Shown: positions 17,138 to 26,580, numbered from the stretch's first letter. The stretch: DNA of 64,000 nt from CAZXYS01 sp964645005 (GCA_964645005.1 CAZXYS010000024.1:1-64000); one strand, 5' to 3'. The notes: a model not told the origin generated them from the sequence alone. Translations and numbers: made by a program.

Positions 17138-18022
17138 ATGGATGATTTTGTAAACGAAAGTAAGAAGAAAAAGAAGAAGAAAAAGAAACTGGGAACTGCG
17201 CCAAAAGCTTATGATAATTCGGAATTTTTGCACAGTCCGGATGGCAGGGTAATCCGGATAATGTCGGAATATCTTTATCCGTTGCAGCATTTCAGAAAAA
17301 ATAATATCAGGAATTTGCTTATATTTTTCGGATCGGCTCGTACATGGTCGAAAGATCAATATGAGCATAGAATCACTGAGTTGAAAAATAAATTGAATGG
17401 AAAAAATCCCAAAAAGATCCGCGAAGCTAAAAAAGAATTGGAAATGCTCAAGAATAGAGAGCTTATGACGGAATCCTACGAAGCGGCGGTCGAATTGTCC
17501 GAGCGGTTTACGAAATGGTCGCTGCAATTGCCGAAGAAAAAGCGGTTTCATGTGTGTTCCGGCGGGGGCGCCGGTATGATGGAAGCTGCTAACAAGGGCG
17601 CAAACAGAGCCGGCGGCATTTCCGTGGGACTCAATATCAGTCTGCCGTTTGAGCAGGATCCGAATGAGTATATCACGCCGGAACTTAATTTCGAATTCCA
17701 TTATTTCTTTATGCGGAAGTTCTGGTTTGTGTATTACGGTTCGGCGATGATTGCGTTTCCCGGCGGATTCGGCACGCTGGATGAGGTCTTCGAGATACTT
17801 ACGCTCAGGCAGACGCAGAAGGTATCCCGACCTATCCCGATAATTCTCTATTCGCGGGAATTCTGGGAAAATCTTATTAATTTTGAGTATCTTGTGGATA
17901 TGGGTGTTATCGGCAAAGATGATCTTGAGCTTTTTACCATTGTGGATACGGTCGATGAAGCCTACAATGAATTGAAGAAGAAGTTGATGGATATTCATAA
18001 TATTGACTCAAACAAATATTGA
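17138..18022 (+). CDS. LOG-family protein (predicted nucleotide 5'-monophosphate phosphoribohydrolase)
   Basis: 294 residues. LOG proteins cleave nucleotide monophosphates, with cytokinin activation known in plants and their pathogens. The Rossmann-type core shows FFGSARTW (about 63-70), SGGGAGMMEAANKGA and the active-site motif PGGFGTLDE with the preceding MRKFWFVYYGSA. The first 25 residues are mostly lysine (a run of about nine), unusual for the family. A charged helical insert (residues 75-130) makes this a larger LOG form. It is placed between the SDR and TPR-thioredoxin genes with 25-30 bp gaps. The specific substrate is unknown. Confidence 0.9.
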   Translation: MDDFVNESKKKKKKKKKLGTAPKAYDNSEFLHSPDGRVIRIMSEYLYPLQHFRKNNIRNLLIFFGSARTWSKDQYEHRITELKNKLNGKNPKKIREAKKELEMLKNRELMTESYEAAVELSERFTKWSLQLPKKKRFHVCSGGGAGMMEAANKGANRAGGISVGLNISLPFEQDPNEYITPELNFEFHYFFMRKFWFVYYGSAMIAFPGGFGTLDEVFEILTLRQTQKVSRPIPIILYSREFWENLINFEYLVDMGVIGKDDLELFTIVDTVDEAYNELKKKLMDIHNIDSNKY

Positions 18023-18052
18023 GATATTGATGTTATATACAAGGTAGTTAAA

Positions 18053-20002
18053 ATGAAAATCGCAAATTGTTTCTTTCTGACAGCCCTGTTTTTGCTTGCC
18101 GCACAATTGCTGAGCGCCGGCGAGATGACTATACCCCCCGAGAAAATTCATGCGGGCGATACGATTACCGTGAAATATCAGCCTGACGAGAGATTTGTAA
18201 GTTTCAATGATCTGAAGGCTTTCTTTTATCTGTATTCGGAAGAGAAGCCGATGCCGGATGCTTATGAGATTTCGCTCTATTATGATTCGACCACGCAGAA
18301 GTGCTTCGGCAATTATGTCGTGCCGGAAAAGACGGTGTTCGGCATGGTGAAGGTCGATGGTGAAGATACTTTCTATAATGTCCTGGATGATAATCACGGG
18401 GAGTTCTGGGATTTCATTGTGTACGGCGAGGATGGGAAGCCTGTCCGCGGCGCTAATTTGAAAGCGGGTGTGTCATGGCTTGGCGGTATGCCCAAAAATA
18501 TTGACAGGACGGTCGATTATAACAAGGCTGCCAGATTGCTGGAAAAGGAGACGAAGCTCTATCCCGAAAACATCCATGCGAGGATTGGCTATACGTCGCT
18601 GCAGTTCGACCTGAAGAAGATTACGCAGGAGACATTCCAGGCGCAGATGAAGGAATATGCCGGCAGCGATTACGATACGGATAATGAGAGCGCTGTCAGA
18701 GCGGTCAGCAGGGCGCTGCGAGCGATAAATAAGAATGATGAAGCCGAGCAGCTCGATTACAAATTTGCGCAGGAACATCCCGAGAGTAAGCTGGCGGAAG
18801 AGCAGCTTCTCTCGCAGCTTTCGACGGCGGAGACAATGGATGCGTTTTCAAATATGGCGAAGAAATTTTTGATGAAATATCCGAATTCGCCTAATAGAGA
18901 GAAGGTGTATTCCGCGATTGCGACATCGTATCTGCAAGTCAATAAATATGAAGAATTGAAGAAGCTGTTGAATTCGATGGACAATGTGCCGGCGACAGCG
19001 TTTAATCAGCTTGCGGTGACGGTGGTGAAGGAAGAGAAGATGATGAAGGGCAGCACAAAGAAACAGCGTCTCGAAGAAGCGAAGGCGATTTATACGCTTC
19101 GGCTTGAGGATGTGATCTTCAATGATGATTACGGCGAGAAGAATAAGCAACTCAAACCGGATTACTTCACGACTACCGAGTGGAAGAATGACCGCAAGGT
19201 TATGCGGGCGACGATAGCTCAGTCTTCGGCGGAAATTTTCATTGAAGACGGAAACAAGGACAAAGAGCTGAAACTTTACGAAAAGGCGCTGGAGCTTATG
19301 AGCTATAGAGCGCAAATTCCGCTTTATGAGAAGATTGTCGAGATGTACATTGAATTGAATAAGAAATTCGAGGCTTTCCAAACGCTGGAGAAGGCTATAC
19401 TCAATTCACAGACGAATACCAAGATGCTGGCAAAATACAAGACTCTCTTCAAAGAGTTCCGACCTGAAGAGGCGGAGAATTTCAACAAAGCGCTGGATAG
19501 TCTCGAGCATGCCGCCAAAAACCGGCGGTTCGAGAATCTCAGGTATAACACGCTTGATAAGGGCGAGATCCATGGCGCTTTCAAGACTCTCGACGACAGG
19601 ATATTCGACTTCGAGGATCTGAAGGGGAAGGTCGTCATCATCAATTTCTGGGCGACGTGGTGCTCGCCGTGCCAGGCACTCTTGCCGACGGTCGAGGAAC
19701 TGTTTTTTAAGTACCACGACAGCACGGATGTTGTCATCATGGCGATAGACGTCTGGGAGAAAAGCGGCAATCCCGAGGATGCTATCTATGATTTCCTCGA
19801 AAATAAGGAGTATGAGTTCCCGATTTTCTTCGATCCTAATGATATAATTCCCCGGAAAGCGGGTGTTACCGGCTTGCCGACAAATATATATCTCGACAAG
19901 AAGGGCAGGATTAGGTTTATTGAGCAGGGCTTCTCGAATGAAATCCAGTTCAGGAATGATGCGATGGATAAAATTGAGTTTCTGCTTAAAAGGGCTGATT
20001 AG
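18053..20002 (+). CDS. TPR protein with C-terminal thioredoxin (TlpA-like) domain, exported
   Basis: 649 residues. A signal peptide (MKIANCFFLTALFLLAAQLLSA) is followed by an N-terminal beta-rich domain and helical TPR-like repeats over about 150-490. The C-terminal TlpA/ResA-like thioredoxin domain has WCSPC at 536-540 and the cis-proline loop GLPTNIYLD. It probably acts as a periplasmic or surface thiol-disulfide reductase, with the TPRs recruiting partners. The gene follows the LOG gene by 30 bp. Similar long TlpA proteins are common in Bacteroidota; the substrate is unknown. Confidence 0.88.
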   Translation: MKIANCFFLTALFLLAAQLLSAGEMTIPPEKIHAGDTITVKYQPDERFVSFNDLKAFFYLYSEEKPMPDAYEISLYYDSTTQKCFGNYVVPEKTVFGMVKVDGEDTFYNVLDDNHGEFWDFIVYGEDGKPVRGANLKAGVSWLGGMPKNIDRTVDYNKAARLLEKETKLYPENIHARIGYTSLQFDLKKITQETFQAQMKEYAGSDYDTDNESAVRAVSRALRAINKNDEAEQLDYKFAQEHPESKLAEEQLLSQLSTAETMDAFSNMAKKFLMKYPNSPNREKVYSAIATSYLQVNKYEELKKLLNSMDNVPATAFNQLAVTVVKEEKMMKGSTKKQRLEEAKAIYTLRLEDVIFNDDYGEKNKQLKPDYFTTTEWKNDRKVMRATIAQSSAEIFIEDGNKDKELKLYEKALELMSYRAQIPLYEKIVEMYIELNKKFEAFQTLEKAILNSQTNTKMLAKYKTLFKEFRPEEAENFNKALDSLEHAAKNRRFENLRYNTLDKGEIHGAFKTLDDRIFDFEDLKGKVVIINFWATWCSPCQALLPTVEELFFKYHDSTDVVIMAIDVWEKSGNPEDAIYDFLENKEYEFPIFFDPNDIIPRKAGVTGLPTNIYLDKKGRIRFIEQGFSNEIQFRNDAMDKIEFLLKRAD

Positions 20003-20164
20003 CTTTATTTATGATACATGATGTTATTGGCAATTAATTGTTAATATAAATGTGGTTATTGGCTGCAGGCTAAATGCAACTGGTTTTAGTGTTAAATTTT
20101 TTAAATTAATTTGTCAAAGTACTGAATATCATGCTTTTTCCTGATAACAGCCTGTTATCTTCCG

Positions 20165-21229
20165 TTGAAGCTGGATGCGCGAACATTGAATGATCTGATG
20201 GACTCTACCGATCACTATTTCAACATAGCTGATTATCAAAAAGCTATTTCTTTTGCAAAAGAATCTCTTCCAGCCATTGAAAAAGAATTTGGAAAAAATG
20301 ATACGAACTATACTGAATGTCTTTATGTCCTCAGCACATCAAATTACAATCTCGGCATTATTGACAGCGCAATTTATTATTGCGAGAAGCAGTTAGAGAT
20401 AATGAGGGATTTATATGAACCGGATTCCGATAATCTTATTTCCTGTATTGGAAATTTGGCTTTGTATTACAATTACGTAAGAAGATTTGACGAATCCAAG
20501 CCGCTATTCGATGAAGCCATCAGCAAATTACGGGAAAAACATAAGGGGGATAATAAGGAGTTTGCGAGCAATCTGGGTAATTTGGGTATGTATTACCACG
20601 ATAACAACAGGTATGAGTTAGCAGAGAAATACTACCTTGAATCGCTTAATATGCAAAGAAGATTATTTTCGGAAGATGATCCCGGCTTAGCTGTATCTAT
20701 ACAAAATACAGCTGATTTTTATGCCGATATTGGTCAATTTGAAAAAGCGGATACTCTTTATAAAGAAGCTCTGAGTATGTTCAGGAGAATTTATAAAGAA
20801 GATAATCGGGATTTGGCTGTAATACTTAACAATATAGGCTTCTTCTATCAAAATCTTGGTAAATTGGAGCAAGCTGAAAGTTTGTTCATCGAAAGTCTTG
20901 AGATGAGAGAGAGAATGTTGAAAGGAGATAATCCTGAGCTTGCCGGCAGTATCAATAACATGGCTTATTACTACTCGACCTGCGGTCTTTATGACAAAGC
21001 GGAGGAACTGCACAATGAAGCGCTGGCAATCAGACTACGCCTTTTTAAGAAGGACCATCCCGACGTTATGCAGAGTTTGAACAATCTTGGAATTCATTAC
21101 TTTAAGAAAGGTGATTTGCATAATGCGGATTCATTATTAGATGAATGCTTAATGATAACGAAGCGAATATATAATGAAAATCATCCAAAATTAGCCATAG
21201 CCTGCATGAATAGTCATCAAAAGCCTTAA
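20165..21229 (+). pseudogene. TPR part of a broken TPR-CHAT gene
   Basis: Seven or more Kinesin-light-chain-type TPRs of about 42 residues are visible (for example LGNLGMYYHDNNRYELAEKY and LNNIGFFYQNLGKLEQAE). There is no good start: the frame opens only at a TTG, upstream codons resemble the tail of a signal peptide, and the frame closes at 21229. A CHAT domain follows in another frame. Intact TPR-CHAT proteins carry many more residues between the repeats and the protease domain, so an internal deletion with frame change is inferred. It could still be expressed as a free TPR protein. Confidence 0.7.
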
Positions 21230-21773
21230 CAGTCCGAAGGTGCTGCACATTGCGACACACGGGTTGTTTCTGAAAGATGTGCAGATCGGTGAAAACACGA
21301 GGGCTTTCGGTATGCAGACGGAACATTTTGTTGAGAACCCTTTGCTGCGTTCGATGCTGCTGCTTGCAGGCGCAGAGAATACGCTGCGTTCGAAAATAAG
21401 CCAGGATGTTGATGATATTGAAGTATACCAAACGGAAGATGGTTTGCTCACCGCCTACGAAGCGCAGAATCTGGATCTGGATAATACGGAATTGGTAGTC
21501 CTATCCGCCTGCGAGACAGGATTGGGAGAAATAAAGAACGGTGAAGGTGTCTACGGTCTGCAGCGTGCTTTAAAAGTCGCCGGTGCAAAGACGCTCATCA
21601 TGAGCCTCTGGACTGTCAATGATGAAGCAACGCAGGAACTGATGACTACATTCTATATGAACTGGCTCGCAGGTCAATCCAAGCGGGAGGCTTTCCGCCA
21701 TGCGCAGCGCTCGCTGAGGGAGAAATATGAACATCCCTGCTACTGGGGCGCTTTTGTGATGGTGGGAAAGTGA
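21210..21773 (+). pseudogene. CHAT-domain (caspase-like) C-terminal fragment
   Basis: Reading from just after a stop at 21207-21209, the frame gives SLNSPKVLHIATHG, the conserved start of the catalytic half of CHAT (Caspase HetF Associated with TPRs). The catalytic His (in HIATHG) and Cys (in VVLSACETGLG) are both present, followed by GVYGLQRALKVAGAKTLIMSLW and the terminal YWGAFVMVGK. A GTG at 21240 is the only near-start. The N-terminal half of CHAT is missing and the TPR part is in another frame, so this is most likely a decayed remnant despite the intact dyad. Confidence 0.75.
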
Positions 21774-21781
21774 TATAAAAA

Positions 21782-21803
21782 AGGCAGGGCTTGCGCCCTG
21801 CCT
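21782..21803 (-). terminator. rho-independent terminator for rpsA
   Basis: A perfect 9-bp stem AGGCAGGGC/GCCCTGCCT with a 4-base loop. On the minus strand it is followed by a T-run (the A-run at 21777-21782). It lies between the convergent CHAT fragment and the S1 gene. Confidence 0.85.
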
Positions 21804-21835
21804 CTATGAATATCAAGCTGAAATTTACTTGCCGT

Positions 21836-24166
21836 TTACTTCTCTTTGTCCGAGTCCTCTTCGTCCTCGCTGTCTTTGCTCTTCGTCTCTTCTTCCGATT
21901 TTTCTTCGTCAGTTTCAGCCTTAGTTTCTTCCTGTGATGTTTCTGTTTCTTCTTTCGTTTCTTCCGCTGCTTCTTCGGATTTATCATCAGCTTCTTTAGC
22001 TTCAGGTTCCTCTTCTTTAGCTTCAGGTTCCTCTTCTTTAGCTTCAGGTTCCTCTTCCTTAGCTTCAGGTTCCTCTTCCTTAGCTTCAGGTTCCTCTTCC
22101 TTAGCTTCAAGCCCCTCCTCTTTAGCCTCAGGTTCTTCTTCTTTAGCTTCTGTGGAAGTCTCTTCTACCTGAGTCTTAGCCTCGGATTCCTGAGATTCTT
22201 CCGTAGTTTTCTCTGCTGTGGTTTCTGCCTGAGCTTCTTCAGTTTGTGTTTCGGAAGCTTCTGCTGTTTCCGTTTCAGCGGCGGTTTCTTCATATTTGGT
22301 TTCCTCTTCTTTAGCTTCAGCAGGGGCTTCTTCCTTAGTTTCTTCGCCTTCTTCGGGCTGAAGGGCATCCGAAGTGAATTTATCAGCGTTTGGAACCGGA
22401 TGCTCGCCATTGTAGGCATCGATGTCAGCCTGATCTTTATTCCTCAGGCATTCGACCACCGAAAGCACAATCTTCTTGGCTTCTTTGTCGAATTCGACCA
22501 CCTTCAGCGGAAGCATATCGCCAATCCTGAAATATTCGCTGATGTTCTTGACAGGTGCAAAAGAAAGCTGCGATACCGGAACGAAACCGTCAACACCGTC
22601 CGGCAGTTCGACGATAACGCCCTTCTCGATAATTCTTTCGATTTTCGCTTCGGTTTCGGCTCCTACCTTGTACTTATCTTCGAAGTAATCCCATGGATTT
22701 TCGTTGATCTGCTTATGTCCGAGAGCGATCCTTCTCTGTTCGGGGTCAATGCTGAGTACAACTACATTGAGTTCGTCGCCCTTCTTGACGAATTCGCCTG
22801 GATGCCGGATCTTCTTGGTCCACGACAGGTCGCTGATATGCACAAGCCCGTCAACACCCGGTTCAAGCTCAACAAATACGCCGAAGTTGGTGAGATTGCG
22901 AACAACGCCGGTATGCTCGGAATTTACCGGATATTTCTTCATAAGATCTTGCCAGGGATCCGGCTCGAGCTGCTTCATACCGAGCGCAAGTTTCTTGTTT
23001 TCCTTGTCGATGTTAAGAACCACAGCGTCAACGATCTGCCCCATCGATACGAACTGGGAAGGATGCTTGACGTGCTGCGTCCATGACATTTCGCTAATAT
23101 GAATAAGTCCTTCAATCCCTTTTTCGATTTCGATGAATGCACCGTAGTCGGTCAGGCTGACAACCTTGCCGCTGACTTTCGTGCCGGGATCGTATTTTTC
23201 GCCGATGTTGTCCCATGGATGAGGTGTAAGCTGCTTCATACCGAGTGATATACGGCGCTTGTCCTCGTCGAAATCAAGGACAACAACTTTAACTGTCTGG
23301 TCGAGTTCAACAATTTCAGAAGGATGAGTAACACGTCCCCAGGAAAGATCAGTGATATGTACTAACCCGTCTACACCTCCAAGATCGACAAATACTCCGA
23401 AGTCGGAAATGGCTTTCACAGTGCCTTCAAGAACAAGTCCTTTTTCGAGCTTGCTCATAATGGCTTCACGCTGCTCGGTAAGCTGTTCTTCGAGCAGTAC
23501 CTTATGGCTTACAACTACATTTTCACTCGGGTGGTTTACCTTCACTACGCGAACGTCGATGGTCTTTCCAACCCAGCTGTCGAAATCTCTTACAGGTCGG
23601 ACATCAATCTGTGAACCGGGCAGGAATGCCTCGATTCCCATCAAATCTACAACCATGCCGCCTTTAATTCTTCTGAGAATTTTGACCTGAACGACTTCCT
23701 GCTTATCATAAATATTCAGTATGTCCTCCCAGATGCGCATGAAATCGGCGCGTCTTCTGGACAGTACCAATTTGCCGTCGGGGTCTTCAATGTTTTCGAT
23801 GAAAACATCAATTTCATCACCGACCTGATAAGTTTCCGCATTAAGAAGTTCAGGGCGCGGCACTACGCCTAATGATTTGAATCCGATGTCAACAAGAATT
23901 TCATCTTTAGTGATATCAACAATCTTACCGGTAACGAGTTCATCTTCTTTGATAGTGGTAATAGTCTGGGAAGCCATTTGCTCAAACGTACTATCATCCA
24001 TTTCTAAGTCGTCAAAGCCATGTTCCATTAACTCTTCTATCGATTTCCTCTTGTTCCGTATTCCGCTTTTTAAATCTCTTTGATTGCTTTCTTGAGGATT
24101 TTCCTGGTTATTTGATTCTTCAACTTGTTCTAATGTTTGTTGTTTGGTGTTATCTCCTTCATTCAT
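21836..24166 (-). CDS. rpsA: 30S ribosomal protein S1 with long acidic C-terminal tail
   Basis: About 776 residues. Six S1 RNA-binding domains follow each other between about residues 65 and 590, each with the typical core (for example KAISDFGVFVDLGGVDGLVH and HISDLSW). They bind mRNA and bring it to the 30S subunit. Beyond the sixth domain is a tail of about 170 residues made almost only of E, K, A, T, S and D, including eight EAKEEEP-type heptads. The frame is open to a TTG at 24181, but the ATG at 24166 is preceded by GGAG at good spacing, so I choose it. E. coli S1 is 557 residues, so the tail is extra. Confidence 0.9.
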   Translation of the reverse strand: MNEGDNTKQQTLEQVEESNNQENPQESNQRDLKSGIRNKRKSIEELMEHGFDDLEMDDSTFEQMASQTITTIKEDELVTGKIVDITKDEILVDIGFKSLGVVPRPELLNAETYQVGDEIDVFIENIEDPDGKLVLSRRRADFMRIWEDILNIYDKQEVVQVKILRRIKGGMVVDLMGIEAFLPGSQIDVRPVRDFDSWVGKTIDVRVVKVNHPSENVVVSHKVLLEEQLTEQREAIMSKLEKGLVLEGTVKAISDFGVFVDLGGVDGLVHITDLSWGRVTHPSEIVELDQTVKVVVLDFDEDKRRISLGMKQLTPHPWDNIGEKYDPGTKVSGKVVSLTDYGAFIEIEKGIEGLIHISEMSWTQHVKHPSQFVSMGQIVDAVVLNIDKENKKLALGMKQLEPDPWQDLMKKYPVNSEHTGVVRNLTNFGVFVELEPGVDGLVHISDLSWTKKIRHPGEFVKKGDELNVVVLSIDPEQRRIALGHKQINENPWDYFEDKYKVGAETEAKIERIIEKGVIVELPDGVDGFVPVSQLSFAPVKNISEYFRIGDMLPLKVVEFDKEAKKIVLSVVECLRNKDQADIDAYNGEHPVPNADKFTSDALQPEEGEETKEEAPAEAKEEETKYEETAAETETAEASETQTEEAQAETTAEKTTEESQESEAKTQVEETSTEAKEEEPEAKEEGLEAKEEEPEAKEEEPEAKEEEPEAKEEEPEAKEEEPEAKEADDKSEEAAEETKEETETSQEETKAETDEEKSEEETKSKDSEDEEDSDKEK
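21988..22150. repeat. 21-bp in-frame tandem repeat inside rpsA
   Basis: Eight heptad-coding units (EAKEEEP and variants EAKEEGL, EAKEADD) in the S1 tail. On the plus strand the unit reads TTAGCTTCAGGTTCCTCTTC. Several neighbouring copies are identical or differ by one base, so copy number can change by slippage without frameshift. Confidence 0.9.
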
Positions 24167-24211
24167 ATAAAAATTCTCCAATTTAGAAAGATTTATTTAG
24201 TTAAACAAAAA

Positions 24212-24229
24212 GATGCTTCGAAAAGCATC
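24212..24229 (-). terminator. hairpin with T-run in the rpsA leader
   Basis: A perfect 7-bp stem GATGCTT/AAGCATC with a CGAA loop. On the minus strand it is followed by TTTTTGTTT. It resembles a rho-independent terminator for the amidohydrolase gene upstream, but it lies only about 45 bp before the S1 start codon. It could also be a leader control element for S1. Confidence 0.6.
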
Positions 24230-24361
24230 CGGAATTAATTTAATTGCACTAAAAATAGCTTTACAATATAATTTTAAAATTCATAAAATCCAAATATTCA
24301 TTTAAAATTTAACGATTTATTTATAATTTATTATTAAACGTATGTTATATTAATAAATTTG

Positions 24362-25918
24362 TCAAAATTTTTCATACCGGAGTTTTCCGGCGGTGAAAAC
24401 GGCAAGGATATTTGTATTCAAGATTTCCACATCTTTGCAATTTATTAGATTATTATCAGCTACAACCAGATCAGCGTTGCAGCCCTCCTCGATTTTACCG
24501 GGAAATTTCTCTGATTTTTCTGTAATCCTTGGATTTATTATATATGCTTCAAGTGCTTTATTTCGGGATATTCTTTCTTCAGGGTGCCATGGTTCTGTCT
24601 TTCCGGTTGGTATTCTTCTGACGAAAGCATCTATTCCTGTCAGCGGATCATGCGGCTCTATAGGAAAATCGGAACCACCGGTCATTAAAACATTCATATC
24701 CATAAAACTTTTCCAAGGATAGGAATAAGCCAGTACTTTTTCTTCCAAACGATTTTCAGCCATAGCAGCGTCGCTAATGCAGTGAAAAGGCTGAACAGCA
24801 GCTATTATCCCATATTTAGCAAAAATTTCAAGATCGGATGGATGAACTATTTGTGCGTGCTCTACTCTCAAAGTACATGTAGAATCAGCAATTTTTTCAT
24901 GATATAGTTTTTCGTATGCATTTAAAGTCATGCGATTTGCAGCATCTCCAATCGCATGAATGGCAATTTCCCAGCCATATTTCAATCCTTCCGAAGCCAT
25001 CTTAAATAATCGATCTTCATTATTGAGCATTAGCCCAGTGGAATCAGGCTTATCTTTATATGGCTGCAGCATGGCTGCTCCATGAGAGCCGAGGGCTCCA
25101 TCGGCATAAAATTTTAATCCCCTGAGATTTAAAATTTTGCTGCTATACTTTTTAATATTATGAGTCTTCCATTCGTCATTTTGTGCTTTAACAAAGGAAT
25201 GAACCCTGATTGGTAATTCATTATTCTTTTCCAAGTCCTTAAATATTTCAATATACTCCGGATTTACATCCATGTCATGCACTTCGGTCAAACCCACCCG
25301 CAGACATTCATTGCAGGCTTCCTTTATTTCACTCTTGATTTGTTGTTTTGAAGGCTTTGGTATATATTTATTGACCATATCCATGGCTTCGTCTATAAGT
25401 ATCCCGGTTGGCTCGCCTGTATTATCTCTGAGAATAGCCCCGCCAGCGGGGTCAGATATATTGGCGTCTATGCCCGCTAATTTCAGGGCTTCTGAATTAA
25501 CCCAGGCAGCATGCCCGTCAATACGAGTTAGATAAACAGGCGTGTTCGGGAAGGCTGCATCGAGAATTTCCTTTTTTGGATATTCCTTGTTTACCCATTT
25601 TTCTTGGTTCCAGCCAAATCCGGTTAGCCAGTCACAATCTGCTGAGGGATGCTGCTTCGCCCTTTCGACGCATTCATCTGCAGATTCTGCATCTTCCAGC
25701 GATAAGCTGTTCAGCAGGCTGCCCAATCCCGCCAGATGGCAGTGGCTATCGACGAAACCGGGCATTAGCCAAGCGCCTGCATAGTGATACCTGCTTTCTT
25801 CGGTGATTACAGTGACAGAGCCCGGGGTGGGGGCGACCGCAGTAATTATGCCTCTTTCGATATTTATTTCCGCCTGGATAGGGTGCATGGTATTTTTCCT
25901 GAGTGTGCCCGCCTTCAA
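24362..25918 (-). CDS. amidohydrolase family protein (YtcJ-like)
   Basis: 518 residues, metal-dependent amidohydrolase superfamily. The N-terminal beta-sandwich half ends in MPGFVDSHCHLAGLG with the metal-binding HxH. Other blocks are TRIDGHAAWVNSEAL, EVHDMDVNPE, KFYADGALGSHGA, AIHAIGDAANR, RVEHAQIV and TGGSDFPIE. This order matches the YtcJ-like predicted hydrolases, whose substrate is unknown. The frame opens at a TTG (25918). An ATG at 25888 has AGGAAA upstream but would remove a strand of the sandwich, so I keep the longer form with reservation. It is a single gene. Confidence 0.87.
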   Translation of the reverse strand: MKAGTLRKNTMHPIQAEINIERGIITAVAPTPGSVTVITEESRYHYAGAWLMPGFVDSHCHLAGLGSLLNSLSLEDAESADECVERAKQHPSADCDWLTGFGWNQEKWVNKEYPKKEILDAAFPNTPVYLTRIDGHAAWVNSEALKLAGIDANISDPAGGAILRDNTGEPTGILIDEAMDMVNKYIPKPSKQQIKSEIKEACNECLRVGLTEVHDMDVNPEYIEIFKDLEKNNELPIRVHSFVKAQNDEWKTHNIKKYSSKILNLRGLKFYADGALGSHGAAMLQPYKDKPDSTGLMLNNEDRLFKMASEGLKYGWEIAIHAIGDAANRMTLNAYEKLYHEKIADSTCTLRVEHAQIVHPSDLEIFAKYGIIAAVQPFHCISDAAMAENRLEEKVLAYSYPWKSFMDMNVLMTGGSDFPIEPHDPLTGIDAFVRRIPTGKTEPWHPEERISRNKALEAYIINPRITEKSEKFPGKIEEGCNADLVVADNNLINCKDVEILNTNILAVFTAGKLRYEKF

Positions 25919-25946
25919 AATGTGGTAGATCTATCGCTAACGTAAA

Positions 25947-25973
25947 ATGCCGGCTTTTTAAAAAAGCCGGCAT
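25947..25973 (-). terminator. rho-independent terminator after the ferredoxin gene
   Basis: A nearly perfect palindrome of ATGCCGGCTTTTT with AAAAAGCCGGCAT, GC-rich stem and built-in T/A runs. It lies between the ferredoxin stop and the amidohydrolase start. Confidence 0.8.
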
Positions 25974-26026
25974 GAACAAATTATTCGAGAAATTATATCT
26001 TAATAAAAGTTATTCAATTGATAGAT

Positions 26027-26227
26027 TTATGCTTCTTCTAACTTAAGAATGCAATCATCAACCGGACAGACTTCCACGCATTGCGGCTCGTCAAAGTACC
26101 CTTCGCATTCTACACATTTTTCAGCATCGATCTCGTATATTTCTTCGCCTTCATAGATAGCTTCTGTGGGGCATTCCGGTTCGCAAGCGCCGCAATTGAT
26201 GCACTCTTCTGTAATATACATTGCCAT
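26027..26227 (-). CDS. 2[4Fe-4S] ferredoxin, YfhL type
   Basis: 66 residues. The first cluster motif is CINCGACEPECP. The second is CVECEGYFDEPQCVEVCP with the extra residues between the second and third cysteines that mark the Allochromatium/YfhL-type ferredoxins. It is a small soluble low-potential electron carrier. GGAGGT upstream supports the ATG. It is followed by a strong terminator and preceded by a long AT-rich gap with a perfect inverted repeat, so it is monocistronic. Its redox partner is not in this window. Confidence 0.95.
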   Translation of the reverse strand: MAMYITEECINCGACEPECPTEAIYEGEEIYEIDAEKCVECEGYFDEPQCVEVCPVDDCILKLEEA

Positions 26228-26283
26228 AATTTACCTCCGAGTTATATGGTCAGTTAGTGTTCGTTAATTAACTTTAATAAAAA

Positions 26284-26305
26284 CAATACTTTAACTAAAG
26301 TATTG
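26284..26305. promoter_or_regulatory. perfect inverted repeat upstream of the ferredoxin gene
   Basis: CAATACTTTA and TAAAGTATTG, 10-bp arms with a 2-base spacer, lying 57 bp before the ferredoxin start. The geometry fits a dimeric repressor or activator site. The remainder of the 353-bp gap (26228-26580) is plain AT-rich DNA. Confidence 0.4.
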
Positions 26306-26580
26306 ATCGAAATTTAGCACTAAAGCCAAATTTTTGACAAAATTAATAAACTATGTTAATTTGACAAAGAACTTTTAAAACTATGTATTCCTTAGTGTTT
26401 TCCTTCTTGATTTCACTTCGAAAATCAATTATCTTTTTTATATAATGCATTTCAAGAAACGGTAAAATTCAAATAATATTTTCCCATGTAAACAAACTGT
26501 TGTAATTAATAAATCTTTTCAATTAATAAATTTACGTGTGTATTATATATTTCTTTGGAAATCATGAATTTAAGAAAAGA

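Noticed and set aside
16390..17998. Two long minus-strand open frames opposite the SDR and LOG genes
   Set aside because: They are rich in Arg/His/Ile with no family features, and the plus-strand frames carry complete enzyme motifs. Antisense openness here follows from the G-rich coding strand.
21846..22172. Serine-rich plus-strand frame over the S1 repeat
   Set aside because: It is the antisense reading of the EAKEEEP repeat.
22244..23102. Plus-strand open frames opposite rpsA
   Set aside because: They are antisense to clear S1 domains and low in coding character.
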